From Microseira sp041929235 (GTDB lineage: Bacteria > Cyanobacteriota > Cyanobacteriia > Cyanobacteriales > Aerosakkonemataceae), in NCBI RefSeq assembly GCF_041929235.1, contig NZ_JBHFNP010000255.1, forward strand, positions 15,002 to 79,001: 64,000 bases of DNA, given 5' to 3'. The notes beneath the pieces are model-generated. The model searched no databases, was not told the origin of the DNA, and was given only the letters and a program-made list of their open reading frames with translations. The translations under genes were made by a program, and so were the position numbers. Positions 44,820 through 53,064 of this stretch are shown here, piece after piece. How positions within the stretch are numbered: the stretch's first letter is position 1; every line of letters begins with the position of its first letter.

Positions 44820-44940
44820 CATAAGAATTTGATCCAGACGCGGCGCGAGGCAGTTTTGCAGCACAGTCTTGGTATCAGGTTTTCCTCCTCCCAACACAGC
44901 AAAAGCTCAACCAGCCACAGCGGGGGCTGGTTTTTGTTTA
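44820..44940 (+). ncRNA. Candidate small RNA with CU-rich segment and intrinsic terminator
   Basis: A promoter-like pair TTGCAA (44785-44790) and TACATT (44808-44813) with 17-bp spacing would start transcription near 44820. The transcript contains an unpaired TTTTCCTCCTCCC at about 44879-44891, complementary to Shine-Dalgarno sequences. It ends in a terminator: AACCAGCC and GGCTGGTT form an 8-bp stem (44909-44916 with 44925-44932), followed by TTTGTTT. It has no convincing reading frame. The layout recalls Yfr-type cyanobacterial small RNAs, but the Yfr1 core ACTCCTCACAC is absent. Confidence 0.4.
44909..44939 (+). terminator. Rho-independent terminator
   Basis: AACCAGCC, loop ACAGCGGG, GGCTGGTT, then TTTGTTT. 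No protein gene ends nearby (the previous stop is at 44516), which is the main argument for a short transcript ending here. Confidence 0.65.
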
Positions 44941-44968
44941 CCTGCATGTATCGAAGAGCAATCCTTAG

Positions 44969-45103
44969 GAGACACCAGAAGATGGCGGCAAGTGTTACAA
45001 CTGGGATCTACCCCCCGCAGTGGCAGACAAAGTTGAAATCTATCCTGAGAACTGGTTTCATAACCAATGCCGTGATATTTTAATTATTAGTGTCAACATC
45101 TAA
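44969..45103 (+). pseudogene. Possible protein-coding remnant without start codon
   Basis: A 44-codon open frame (stop at 45101-45103) with protein-like composition: DGGKCYNWDLPPAVADKVEI, then YPENWFHNQCRDIL. It has no start codon. An ATG frame just upstream (MYRRAIL, from 44946) would join it if one base were removed near 44967. I do not recognise the family; it may be chance. Confidence 0.2.
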
Positions 45104-45363
45104 AGCCACCGAAATAAAGACAAGAAACCTGACTTTTCTGTGCCTACTCACGAGTCTTATGCTTGAAAGTCAGGCAAAACATCTTAGGCTTTCAATATTA
45201 AACAGCGTTTTTTCAGGCAGCGATCTGTGTGGTGGTAATTGGCTAGAGGAATACAACGAGTGGTTTGTTGCGGCAAGTGTAAATCGGGTTTGTCCTCAGC
45301 CAAAGCTGTTGTGGGCGCTGGCAACTAAGTTTTTTTCAATCCCTATCTGGAGGTATCTTCGTT

Positions 45364-45882
45364 ATGTCCATTCGTCTTTACGTAGGCAACCTGCCTAAAG
45401 AAGAAATCGATCGCACCGAACTGCAAGCGGTGTTCGCTGAGGCGGGTAACAATATCTCGACCAAGTTGATTAAAGACCGCAAAACCGGCAAATGCAGGGG
45501 TTTCGGTTTCGTCACCGTACCCAATGACGAACAGGCGGATCAATTCATTGAAAAGTTCAACGGCTTTGTTTTCCGAGACAGCGCCATCAAAATTGAAAAG
45601 GCATTGCCTCGAGCTAAAGGTCAACCAGGGGAGGAGGAAGCAAAGCCAGTTAGCGATCGCCCATCGGGCAGTCCCACCCCCAGCACCAGCAGTTCTGGCG
45701 GTGGCGGTGGCGGTGGCGGTGGCGGTGGCAGCAGCCGTCGTAACAATAAAAAGTCTCGCCGTCCCAGCGGTAGCAGCACCTCAACCAGCACTTCTTCTGA
45801 TGCGGTTCAACCCGATCCCCGTTGGGCGCAAGCGTTAGAAGAGTTGAAGCAGCGTTTGGCAGCTCAAACAACCAATCCCTAG
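45364..45882 (+). CDS. RRM RNA-binding protein with glycine-rich tail (Rbp)
   Basis: A 172-residue single-RRM protein. RNP-2 is LYVGNL (residues 5-10) and RNP-1 is KCRGFGFV (43-50). A Pro/Ser spacer, a run of eleven glycines, a basic SSRRNNKKSRR and a Ser/Thr-rich segment precede the end helix WAQALEELKQRLAAQ. Cyanobacterial Rbp proteins bind RNA, are often cold-induced and help localise mRNAs to thylakoids; this one has the longer type of C-terminus. GGAGG lies about 11 nt upstream. The gap before it (44517-45363) holds the candidate small RNA, and a long 5' leader would fit cold regulation. Confidence 0.92.
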   Translation: MSIRLYVGNLPKEEIDRTELQAVFAEAGNNISTKLIKDRKTGKCRGFGFVTVPNDEQADQFIEKFNGFVFRDSAIKIEKALPRAKGQPGEEEAKPVSDRPSGSPTPSTSSSGGGGGGGGGGGSSRRNNKKSRRPSGSSTSTSTSSDAVQPDPRWAQALEELKQRLAAQTTNP

Positions 45883-46177
45883 AGGTGATTTCTAAACACA
45901 ATCCCCCTCCTAACTCCCTGAAAATAGAAGGCTAAAATAACCTGCAATATCGCCTTTTGCAGGCTAAGCCTTCCCTCAGGGGTCAGACTATTGTAAAAGA
46001 TTTCCGGCCCCACAAGCACTGTTTTATGGCTTGTGTTAGTTGCCAGCGATCGCTGGCAAAGTTATTTTTGGCGATTGACCGCTGACTTTGGGCCCCTACT
46101 ATCAAATTTTCCCAGGCTGGAGAATTTTCTCCAGCTTTTTTAATCTAAAATCTAAAATTTCAAATGGTTTAAAACCC

Positions 46178-47332
46178 GTGCAGCGAAAGTATGCTCTTGT
46201 CCACGAGTGGTTGACGCCCAAAGCTACCGGCGGTTCAGAACTGGTAGTGCGGGAAATTTTAAATCACATCGATGCAGACGTTTATGCCCTCATCGACTTT
46301 GAATCTACCAACCAAGATAGCTATCTATTCAAGCGTGAGATTGGCACAACCTTTCTGCAACACTTTCCATTTGCCCGCAATGGTGTGCAAAAATACCTGC
46401 CCCTGTTGCCCCTAGCGATCGAACAGTTGGATTTGCGGCAATATGATGTCATTCTCTCGTCTTCCCACACGGTAGCCAAAGGAGTGCTGACGACTCCGTA
46501 CCAGTTGCATATTTGTTACTGCCATGCTCCCATGCGCTTTGCTTGGGACTTGACGTTTGATTACCTAGACAGCAGTTTAATGGGTCGAGGCTTCCAAGGC
46601 ATTTTGACGCGGTATTTGCTGCATCGACTGCGTCAGTGGGATGCACTGACGGCGAATCGGGTGGATTACTTTATCGCCAATTCTAAGCATACGGCGGCTC
46701 GCATCTGGCGCTGTTACCGCCGCTATGCAGAGGTAATTTACCCACCAGTGAATATCGACCGATTTCCCTTTCAGGAGAAGAAAGAAGATTTTTACCTTAC
46801 CGTTTCTCGCTTGGTGAGTTACAAGCAAGTCGATTTAATTGTCAAGGCGTTTAATCAGATGGGACGCCCGTTGGTAGTGATTGGCACTGGGCCACAATTG
46901 GAGATGATTCGCCAATTGGCGAAACCGAACGTGCAGGTGCTGGGAGCGCAGCCAGATGGGGTTGTGGAGCAATACATGTCCCAGGCGAAAGCTTTTATCT
47001 ATGGCGCCTGCGAGGATTTTGGCATTGCTTTGGTAGAAGCTCAAGCTTGCGGTACGCCAGTTATCGCCTACGGTGCTGGAGGAGCGTTAGAAACGGTGCG
47101 GGATATTCGGCAACACCCAGATAGGGGCACGGGATTGTTGTTTCCTTTGCAGACGGAAGCGGCTTTGGTGGAAGCGGTGGAGGCGTTTGAGGGGTATCGA
47201 GGGAAGTTTAAGGCGGAATGGGCGCGATCGCAAGCCTGTTCATTTGCCCCTACAATCTTTAAACAACGTTACCTTGCTTTTGTAGAGAGCTGCGATCAAA
47301 AGTTTCAGTCTCGCTTGAAACTTTCGAGTTAG
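46178..47332 (+). CDS. Family 4 glycosyltransferase
   Basis: A 384-residue GT-B retaining glycosyltransferase. The N-lobe starts KYALVHEWLTPKATGGSE, with the acceptor-side GG loop. The C-lobe has LTVSRLVSYKQVDLIVKAFN and the E-x7-E nucleotide-sugar motif in CEDFGIALVEAQACGTPV, followed by GGALETV. It heads the exopolysaccharide region. GTG 46178 is chosen because the preceding 30 codons come from an AT-rich TAAAATCTAAAAT repeat; neither start has a good ribosome binding site. Donor sugar unknown (GDP-mannose is plausible given gmd/fcl nearby). Confidence 0.88.
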   Translation: MQRKYALVHEWLTPKATGGSELVVREILNHIDADVYALIDFESTNQDSYLFKREIGTTFLQHFPFARNGVQKYLPLLPLAIEQLDLRQYDVILSSSHTVAKGVLTTPYQLHICYCHAPMRFAWDLTFDYLDSSLMGRGFQGILTRYLLHRLRQWDALTANRVDYFIANSKHTAARIWRCYRRYAEVIYPPVNIDRFPFQEKKEDFYLTVSRLVSYKQVDLIVKAFNQMGRPLVVIGTGPQLEMIRQLAKPNVQVLGAQPDGVVEQYMSQAKAFIYGACEDFGIALVEAQACGTPVIAYGAGGALETVRDIRQHPDRGTGLLFPLQTEAALVEAVEAFEGYRGKFKAEWARSQACSFAPTIFKQRYLAFVESCDQKFQSRLKLSS

Positions 47333-47514
47333 CTTCAAAGTCCAAATCATAGCAGGTAGTAGGGGCAATAGCCCCGTCTCCCTCTGCCTATAGCGCTTTC
47401 CTCTGGCTCTCCTATTACCAAATTGCCATCGCTTTTAGGGCGATATTAGGGCGAAAGCGGCTATTGGCTTTATGATCTTTCCTGTGTGTGGTGTGAAGTA
47501 GTGTAAGGAGTAAA

Positions 47515-48231
47515 ATGACAGCCACTAGCCCGTCCGGCAAGCTGTTACAGGCGAAGAGGAAACTTGGCTTAGAGCCACTGTTGCTTCAAGCCCCCAGAAA
47601 AACAGCTTTACCTCGTTTAGATGTTGCCAAGCGACTGTTTGATATCTTGTTTTCCTTGTCAGTTCTGATCTTATTTTCCCCGATTTATCTGGTGTTAGCG
47701 TTACTGATTGCGATTAGTTCACCCGGCCCAATTTTTTACGTGCAGGAACGGGTGGGTAGAAATTACAAGCGCTTCGGTTGTATTAAATTCAGAACCATGA
47801 TTGTCAATGCCGACGAAGTTCTGCGGCAAATGATGGAAAAAGACCAGGCACTGCGGCAAGAATTTGCAGATAATTTCAAGCTCAAAAACGACCCTCGAAT
47901 CACTTGGATTGGTCGATTTTTGCGCGTGACTAGCCTCGATGAATTCCCCCAGTTTTGGAATGTTTTAAAGGGAGACATGAGCGTTGTTGGGCCTCGGCCT
48001 TTAGTCCCTGATGAGCTTTACATGTACGGAAATCACATGGATAAAGTTCTGACAATTAAGCCAGGAATTACAGGATTGTGGCAAGTTTCTGGGCGGAATG
48101 ATATTCCCTACGAACGCCGGGTCAAAATCGACGTTTATTATGTCAATTTCCGCAATTTTTGGCTGGATTTGTGGATAATTATCAAAACGCTTGGCGTTGT
48201 TATTTTTCCCAATAACAACGGTGCTTACTAG
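47515..48231 (+). CDS. Undecaprenyl-phosphate sugar-1-phosphate transferase
   Basis: A 238-residue bacterial sugar transferase of the polyisoprenyl-phosphate hexose-1-phosphate transferase family, which starts repeat-unit synthesis on the lipid carrier. One N-terminal membrane helix (DILFSLSVLILFSPIYLVLA) is followed by the catalytic segments FYVQERVGRNYKRFGCIKFR, the conserved DEFPQFWNVLKGDMSVVGPR and GITGLWQVSGRN. The long N-terminal transmembrane domain of WbaP/WcaJ is lacking, as in short PglC-like members. AGGAG stands 4 nt before the ATG. A mobile element begins 3 bp after its stop. Confidence 0.93.
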   Translation: MTATSPSGKLLQAKRKLGLEPLLLQAPRKTALPRLDVAKRLFDILFSLSVLILFSPIYLVLALLIAISSPGPIFYVQERVGRNYKRFGCIKFRTMIVNADEVLRQMMEKDQALRQEFADNFKLKNDPRITWIGRFLRVTSLDEFPQFWNVLKGDMSVVGPRPLVPDELYMYGNHMDKVLTIKPGITGLWQVSGRNDIPYERRVKIDVYYVNFRNFWLDLWIIIKTLGVVIFPNNNGAY

Positions 48232-48587
48232 GATTGACACTCCCCGGTCTTTTGACGCGGGGATTCTTTACTCATCCTCGAAACTTGCTCGCTTCTGGTT
48301 TTCACCAACTAAAGTAGAGGCTCCAAGTCCGGATCCTGTTACTTTGGGACTGTCCGTCCCTAGCTTGCAAAGCAAGATTTAAAATGTTTTTCCATTATTG
48401 CTGTCTCTGTGTACCTTGCACCCACACTTACAAACGTGGGTACGAGTTGACAGAGACTTTTTCACAAGCGCCCCACATTTACTGCATTTTTGGCTCGTAT
48501 AGTGTGGTTTGACAGCAACTGCAATCCGGTCATACTTGCTAGCAAAATATTCAATCCACTGCCTAAACTGATACCAACCAGCATCGC

Positions 48588-48636
48588 ATCCCCCCCAACC
48601 CCCCTTATTAAGGGGGGTGCCTCAGGCGGGGGGATG
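48588..48636. repeat. Palindromic C-run/G-run insertion in tnpB exon 3
   Basis: CATCCCCCC...AACCCCCCTTATTAAGGG...GGCGGGGGGATG: inverted termini of about nine bases and an internal ACCCCCCTTATTAAGGGGGG hairpin. It replaces about seven codons between NMVKNH and DAGWYQ. The same C-run hairpin family is seen at 61530-61760. Confidence 0.75.
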
Positions 48637-48727
48637 GTTTTTGACCATGTTGCTCACGCTTAAGTCTTCATAGGTTACTAGGTCGGTTAGGGTCGAGGGG
48701 AACATTGCTGTTCCACCCCTCCCATCC

Positions 48728-48762
48728 GAAACCGTGCAAGCGATTTTCACCGCACACGGCTA
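48728..48762 (-). ncRNA. Group II intron A domain V
   Basis: AGCCGTGTGCGGTGAAA pairs with TCGCTTGCACGGTTT. It has one base more than the common 34-nt form, and the maturase stop codon overlaps its 5' edge. Confidence 0.8.
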
Positions 48763-50655
48763 CTCAATGTGTTTTCCCTTGTCACTATGGGACTTCTTGA
48801 CCGTTTTGACTTTGATGACCGGAATGTCGTAGATCCACTCCCAATCTACTTTTTCCCATTGTTGGGCTAGTTCCTTAAGGAATTTTGAGTGTTCTTTCTT
48901 CCGGATTTCTATTAAGTCAGTAACGGTCTTTTCATCGTGGCAATGTCGATGTAACAGTTGCAGATTTTTCCACTCATCCTTACCGCCATTAGCTCTGGGG
49001 ATTTTGTGGTCTACTTCCATTACATCCCATTCCTGGAAGCTTAATCCGCACGCCAGACACTTACCCTTCTGTTGTTTCAACAACTTAGCCGTTCGACTCG
49101 GCAATTGAGGGTGTGTTCCAAGTCTTGAACTCCAGTAAACTAGGTCGCAGTCGTTGGGGCTTTTATCGCCTTTAACTTTTACATAGTCAGTGCGCAACTA
49201 AACTCACTATGTTTTAGTAACCTCAGGGGGTTCGCTTCCCCTTTCTTGGTTGCGAATACCCAGTTATTGCCATCTATCGATGTCCAATACCTTTGATGTC
49301 CGGTATTGATATTTCCACAGCGGCGTTTTGCCCATCTGCGAAGTTTCAAGTATGTGAGGGAATCTTGTTTTGATAGTTCTCCTACTGTTTTTGCGTCGGA
49401 GTTTGTGTAATAAGAAGTCCATCCCCTTATTACAGGGTTAAGGTCTTTAATCAGTTCCGCTTGGGGTGATGACCTGTGTTTTTTGATGATTCTTCCGATT
49501 TCCTCTTGGTGTGCTTTGCTTGATTTCGCTGATGGGGTGATGAGGGTTTTAAAACCTAGTATTTTACCTTGTGGGTTTTTTGCACTTCGGTATTTTCCAA
49601 CGGGATATTGTTGGATGTGGTGACCTATAAAGTCAAATCCAGCAATACCATCCTCACTCAATTCAGGGTGAAGTGTGTGAGTTATTCGGGTCTTTTCAGG
49701 TTTTAATTCCAGTCCTATTTCGGTCAACCATTCCGAGATTATCTCCCGGCATCTTTGGAGAACGGCTTTATCTTGATGTAAGACCACAAAATCATCTGCA
49801 TACCTGACAATGGTAAGAGAATTTATCCTATCCCTTCTTGCCATAACTACTCCGTTGGGATTTCTTAGGCTTAGGGTTTCTGCAAACTCTTTTAAGTGGT
49901 TTTATAAGCCGTGTCGGGCAATATTTGCTAATAAAGGTGAAATAACTCCACCCTGCGGCGTTCCAAGAGATGTAGCAGTAAATGCTCCAGTGTCTATTAC
50001 CCCAGACTTTAACCAAGCTTTAATTTGTTGCCTGATTTTGCCTTTGATATTTAACTTTTGGAGCAATGTTTCATGGTTGATGCGGTCAAAACATTTGGCA
50101 ATGTCAGCATCTAGAACAAATTTGGGTTTGTCCTTAATACCATTTTTTATTTGCCATATCGCATCGTGACATGACCTTCCTGGTCTAAATCCGTATGAGT
50201 TAGGCTCGAAAATGGCCTCCCATTCCGGTTCAAGGGCATTTTTGATTACCGCGCGGCATCGCGAGGTCGTACTTTGTGGGTATTCCTAATGGTCGTTTCT
50301 CCTCTTTCCCAGGTTTTGGTATCCATACCCTGCGTGTCGGGTGGGATTTCCCAGTTAATTTGAGTTGACCTGCTAGCTGAAAACCTGTTGCTGGGGCTAG
50401 ACATTTAATTCCATCCACTCCTGCCGTTTTCTTGCCAGTGTTGTCTTGTGTTACCCGTCGTACCGATAAGACCTTGTTATACCAGGACTTCATCAACGTC
50501 TTTTGGAGTCTGCGTACTTGTTTGATATCGCCGCGACGTGAAGCAGCATAGATTCGTTTTTGTAACTTAAAGACATATCTTTCGGCTGTGCGCCAATTGA
50601 GAGCCTTCCATCCCTCTGTATCCATTTGTGAATCAGATTTAGGCTTGTTCATCAC
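48760..50655 (-). pseudogene. Group II intron A reverse transcriptase-maturase with HNH, broken
   Basis: The start codon region is at 50655 (GTG) or 50652 (ATG). The N-terminal RT0 region reads ALNWRTAERYVFKLQKRIYA, followed by TGKKTAGVDGIKCLAP. Three lesions are visible. A frameshift lies near 50255, where PLGIPTKYD should continue to AVIKNALEPEWEAIFEPN. An in-frame TAA lies at 49902-49904, after LGTPQGG...ANIARHGL. Another frameshift lies near 49185, between LLKHSEF and RTDYVKVKG. The YADD catalytic box is intact (TIVRYADDFVVL), and the HNH domain has CLACGLSFQEWDVMEVDH and LLHRHCHD. The stop TAG at 48760-48762 falls on the first bases of domain V. Splicing would need help in trans. Confidence 0.88.
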
Positions 50656-51486
50656 TACTGGTGACTCTAGCTTTCACACATTGCGGTTCACGTCAGCTTA
50701 TCCCGGCAATTACGCCTTCTCTTTTCAAGCAATTCCCGTTATTTCGGGTTGGGCATTGGCTTCTTGAACCATCCCACCATCTCGTAGCTTATAGCTTGAC
50801 TGCCTACCTAATTAATCGACCTTAATCAGGAGCTTACGTGATGGTTACTTCGTTCCTACTATCCATTTTGTTGTAGGGCGTGTTTCTCCACCGGGGTTGT
50901 AGGTAGTGCGCTATCTCGTTACTAAGATACTGATAGACCTTACCCTTGTCGGCTTTTTCCGACCCAGGAGTTAGATTGAATCTATTAGCTTATATCCCCT
51001 GGCTTTGCATATCGATGGCTCATCAACACTTCGTTGGTTCTACCCATAGAATCTTGCTTGCAGTAGGTGCTTTCAGCTATTACCACCTATTCCTGCTTTC
51101 ACCCCCGCTTTACAAATTTGATGGTCAGTCTCTTCTTTTGGGGCTACCAATTTCTTGGTAGTTTGTGTGCTTTTAATCCCGCACCGGGATAGTAGGGCTT
51201 AGTGTTTTCTGGATTGGGTTATGATGTCGGTGTGACCCTTCATTTTTTCCTTTCTCCCCTAGCTGTCTTCGCTTTTGCTCGGCTAGGTTTCCTCACCTAC
51301 ATGGATAGTAAGTTGTCATCAGTAGAGGATTAAAGTGCGAACTCTACCCTGTTGGATTACTCTACTGAAGCCAGTCATCCCTCCATATGGATTTCGACTG
51401 AACGAATCGCACTTAGTCCTGCAAACGTGACGCGCAAGTCTGTTTGCGTGTTCGGTACGTTGCCTAGTTTGAGTCGAAGGGGGATA

Positions 51487-53064
51487 TTATTCCCCGCCCC
51501 TCTCAGTTAGATCTGGGCGTGCAAGTTTCCCCGCACCCAGCTCCCGATGTTCTTGGCTTGCGCCTTTGCTCATGTGAATGTAATCGTGGCAGCTTTCATG
51601 AATAGCTAGAAGGTTCTGTTTCTGCCAATTATTATGGTTTCCATCGACATGATGGAGATGCACCTTCTCGTCAGAGAGCATCTTTAAGCCACAGTATCCA
51701 CATTTATGGTTTTGCCTTTTTAGGGCAAAAGAGGTTTCGCCATCATACAGCTTGCTGTTGCGCTCACTCCAGTAGGCGATATCCCCATCAAAGGGTGATT
51801 TCTCTCGTTTGACGTTGATGTGTTTGTTCTCGGAGTAAGAAACCGTTGGGAACGCCTTATCCAGCAATTTCTTGCTGGTTTGACGGTCTTGCTTGGCTTC
51901 TTTGTTGAACACCTTGAATGCCCTTGTTTCGATGTGATATAACGAGTTTCTTGACCCGTCCATCTTGCAAAAGCGATGATAATTTCTCCAACCTCTAACT
52001 ACGGGGGCTAATTTTTCAGCCTTGACCGCAGCACCATAATTCGAGTTGTTGACGATGTGTTTTACTTTCTGACGAAAAGCCTTGAAATTATCCGCTGAGG
52101 GAGTGCTTCTGAACTTTCCGTTGCTTTGCACTTTGAAGTGCCAGCCAAGGAAATCAAACCCATCTGTCGCAGCAGTCAGCTTAGTCTTCTTTTCGCTCAC
52201 CTTCATGCCACGTTCTGCTAGAAACTGGCTGATTTTGTCGAGGATTGCCTCCGCATCTTCTCCGGGCTTAAGTATAATAACCATGTCATCCGCATAACGC
52301 ACGGACTGGTGGATTTCCTCTATCCCATTGAGCGCAATGTTGGCAAGTTCGCGACTCACCACTCCCCCCTGCGGGGTTCCTTGTTCTGGAAATTCTGGGT
52401 TGACTCCTGCTTTAAGGCATCGGAATATTCCGAGCTTTATGCCTGGTGGAGCGATGAGTCGTTCCATGATGGATGAGTGGTTTATCCGGTCGAAGCATTT
52501 CTCGATGTCAAGTTCGATTACCCGCTTCTCTTTTCGATTCACTCTTGAATTTAGATTATCGAACAGATATTTCTGCGCGTCATGCGCCGACCTACCCGCT
52601 CTCAACCCATAGCTTCTTGCGTGAAAGGTTGCTTCATGGGCTGGTTCCAAAGCGTATTTGGCTAAGCATTGCCAAACCCTATCGGCTATGGTGGGGACTT
52701 TTAGGATGCGAGTTTTACCATCTTTTTTTGGAATGGGTATTTCTCTTAGTTTTGAGTGCTTCCAGTTGTTTACTGATTGCTTGAGTTGTTCACTCAACGC
52801 GAATCTTTCCTCAAATGAGGGGGCAGCCTTACCATCAATTCCTGCGGTCTTTTTCCCAGCATTGAGTTGCGTAACCTGACGTATTGCCAGTAATCTTGCT
52901 GCGGTGGATTTTAGCATCAGCTTCTGGAGTGACCTTGCTCGTCGCTTGTCTGCTTCTCGAATAGCTTTGAACATTCGTTTTTGTAGGCGGAATAAGTCGC
53001 GGCCCAATTGCTTCCACGGCAGCTTTCTCCAAGATTCACTATGGTTGTCCATGTGTCTAATCAT
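51487..53064 (-). CDS. ltrA: Group II intron B reverse transcriptase/maturase/HNH endonuclease
   Basis: A 525-residue intron-encoded protein without visible lesions. RT0/N-term: WKQLGRDLFRLQKRMFKAIR. Fingers: AGKKTAGIDGKAAPSFEER and IPIPKKDGKTRILKVPTIAD. Palm: LDIEKCFDRINH, GTPQGGVVSRELANIAL and the catalytic VRYADDMVII. Domain X: LAPVVRGWRNYHRF. C-terminal HNH: HKCGYCGLKMLSDEKVHLHH, with later HVDGNHNNWQ and HESCHDYIH. GGAG stands 6 nt before ATG 53064. The last 19 codons run through domain V of the intron RNA, so the same bases must serve protein and ribozyme. It supports splicing and retrohoming and may also serve intron A. Confidence 0.94.
   Translation of the reverse strand: MIRHMDNHSESWRKLPWKQLGRDLFRLQKRMFKAIREADKRRARSLQKLMLKSTAARLLAIRQVTQLNAGKKTAGIDGKAAPSFEERFALSEQLKQSVNNWKHSKLREIPIPKKDGKTRILKVPTIADRVWQCLAKYALEPAHEATFHARSYGLRAGRSAHDAQKYLFDNLNSRVNRKEKRVIELDIEKCFDRINHSSIMERLIAPPGIKLGIFRCLKAGVNPEFPEQGTPQGGVVSRELANIALNGIEEIHQSVRYADDMVIILKPGEDAEAILDKISQFLAERGMKVSEKKTKLTAATDGFDFLGWHFKVQSNGKFRSTPSADNFKAFRQKVKHIVNNSNYGAAVKAEKLAPVVRGWRNYHRFCKMDGSRNSLYHIETRAFKVFNKEAKQDRQTSKKLLDKAFPTVSYSENKHINVKREKSPFDGDIAYWSERNSKLYDGETSFALKRQNHKCGYCGLKMLSDEKVHLHHVDGNHNNWQKQNLLAIHESCHDYIHMSKGASQEHRELGAGKLARPDLTERGGE
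51510..51543 (-). ncRNA. Group II intron B domain V
   Basis: A 34-nt catalytic hairpin: GAGCTGGGTGCGG pairs with CACGCCCAGATC around GAAA. It lies inside the 3' end of the maturase frame. Confidence 0.85.

Larger units (their letters stand above)
48686..51412 (-). mobile_element. Group II intron A (degenerate maturase)
   Basis: About 2.73 kb on the minus strand. The 5' end is GTGCGATTCGTTCAGTCG at 51412. The 3' end is CCTCGACCCTAAC at 48686, ending in AC as group II introns do. Both ends are fixed by restoring the tnpB frame. Domain V lies at about 48728-48762 (AGCCGTGTGCGG, GAAAATCGC, TTGCACGGTTTC). The 5' domains I-III occupy about 50656-51412, and the maturase frame lies in domain IV. Confidence 0.87.

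Noticed and set aside
48233..48280. Intrinsic terminator for the sugar transferase gene
   Set aside because: The hairpin matches the IS605 element end seen at 9121 and 54596, so it is assigned to the element, although it could also stop transcription.
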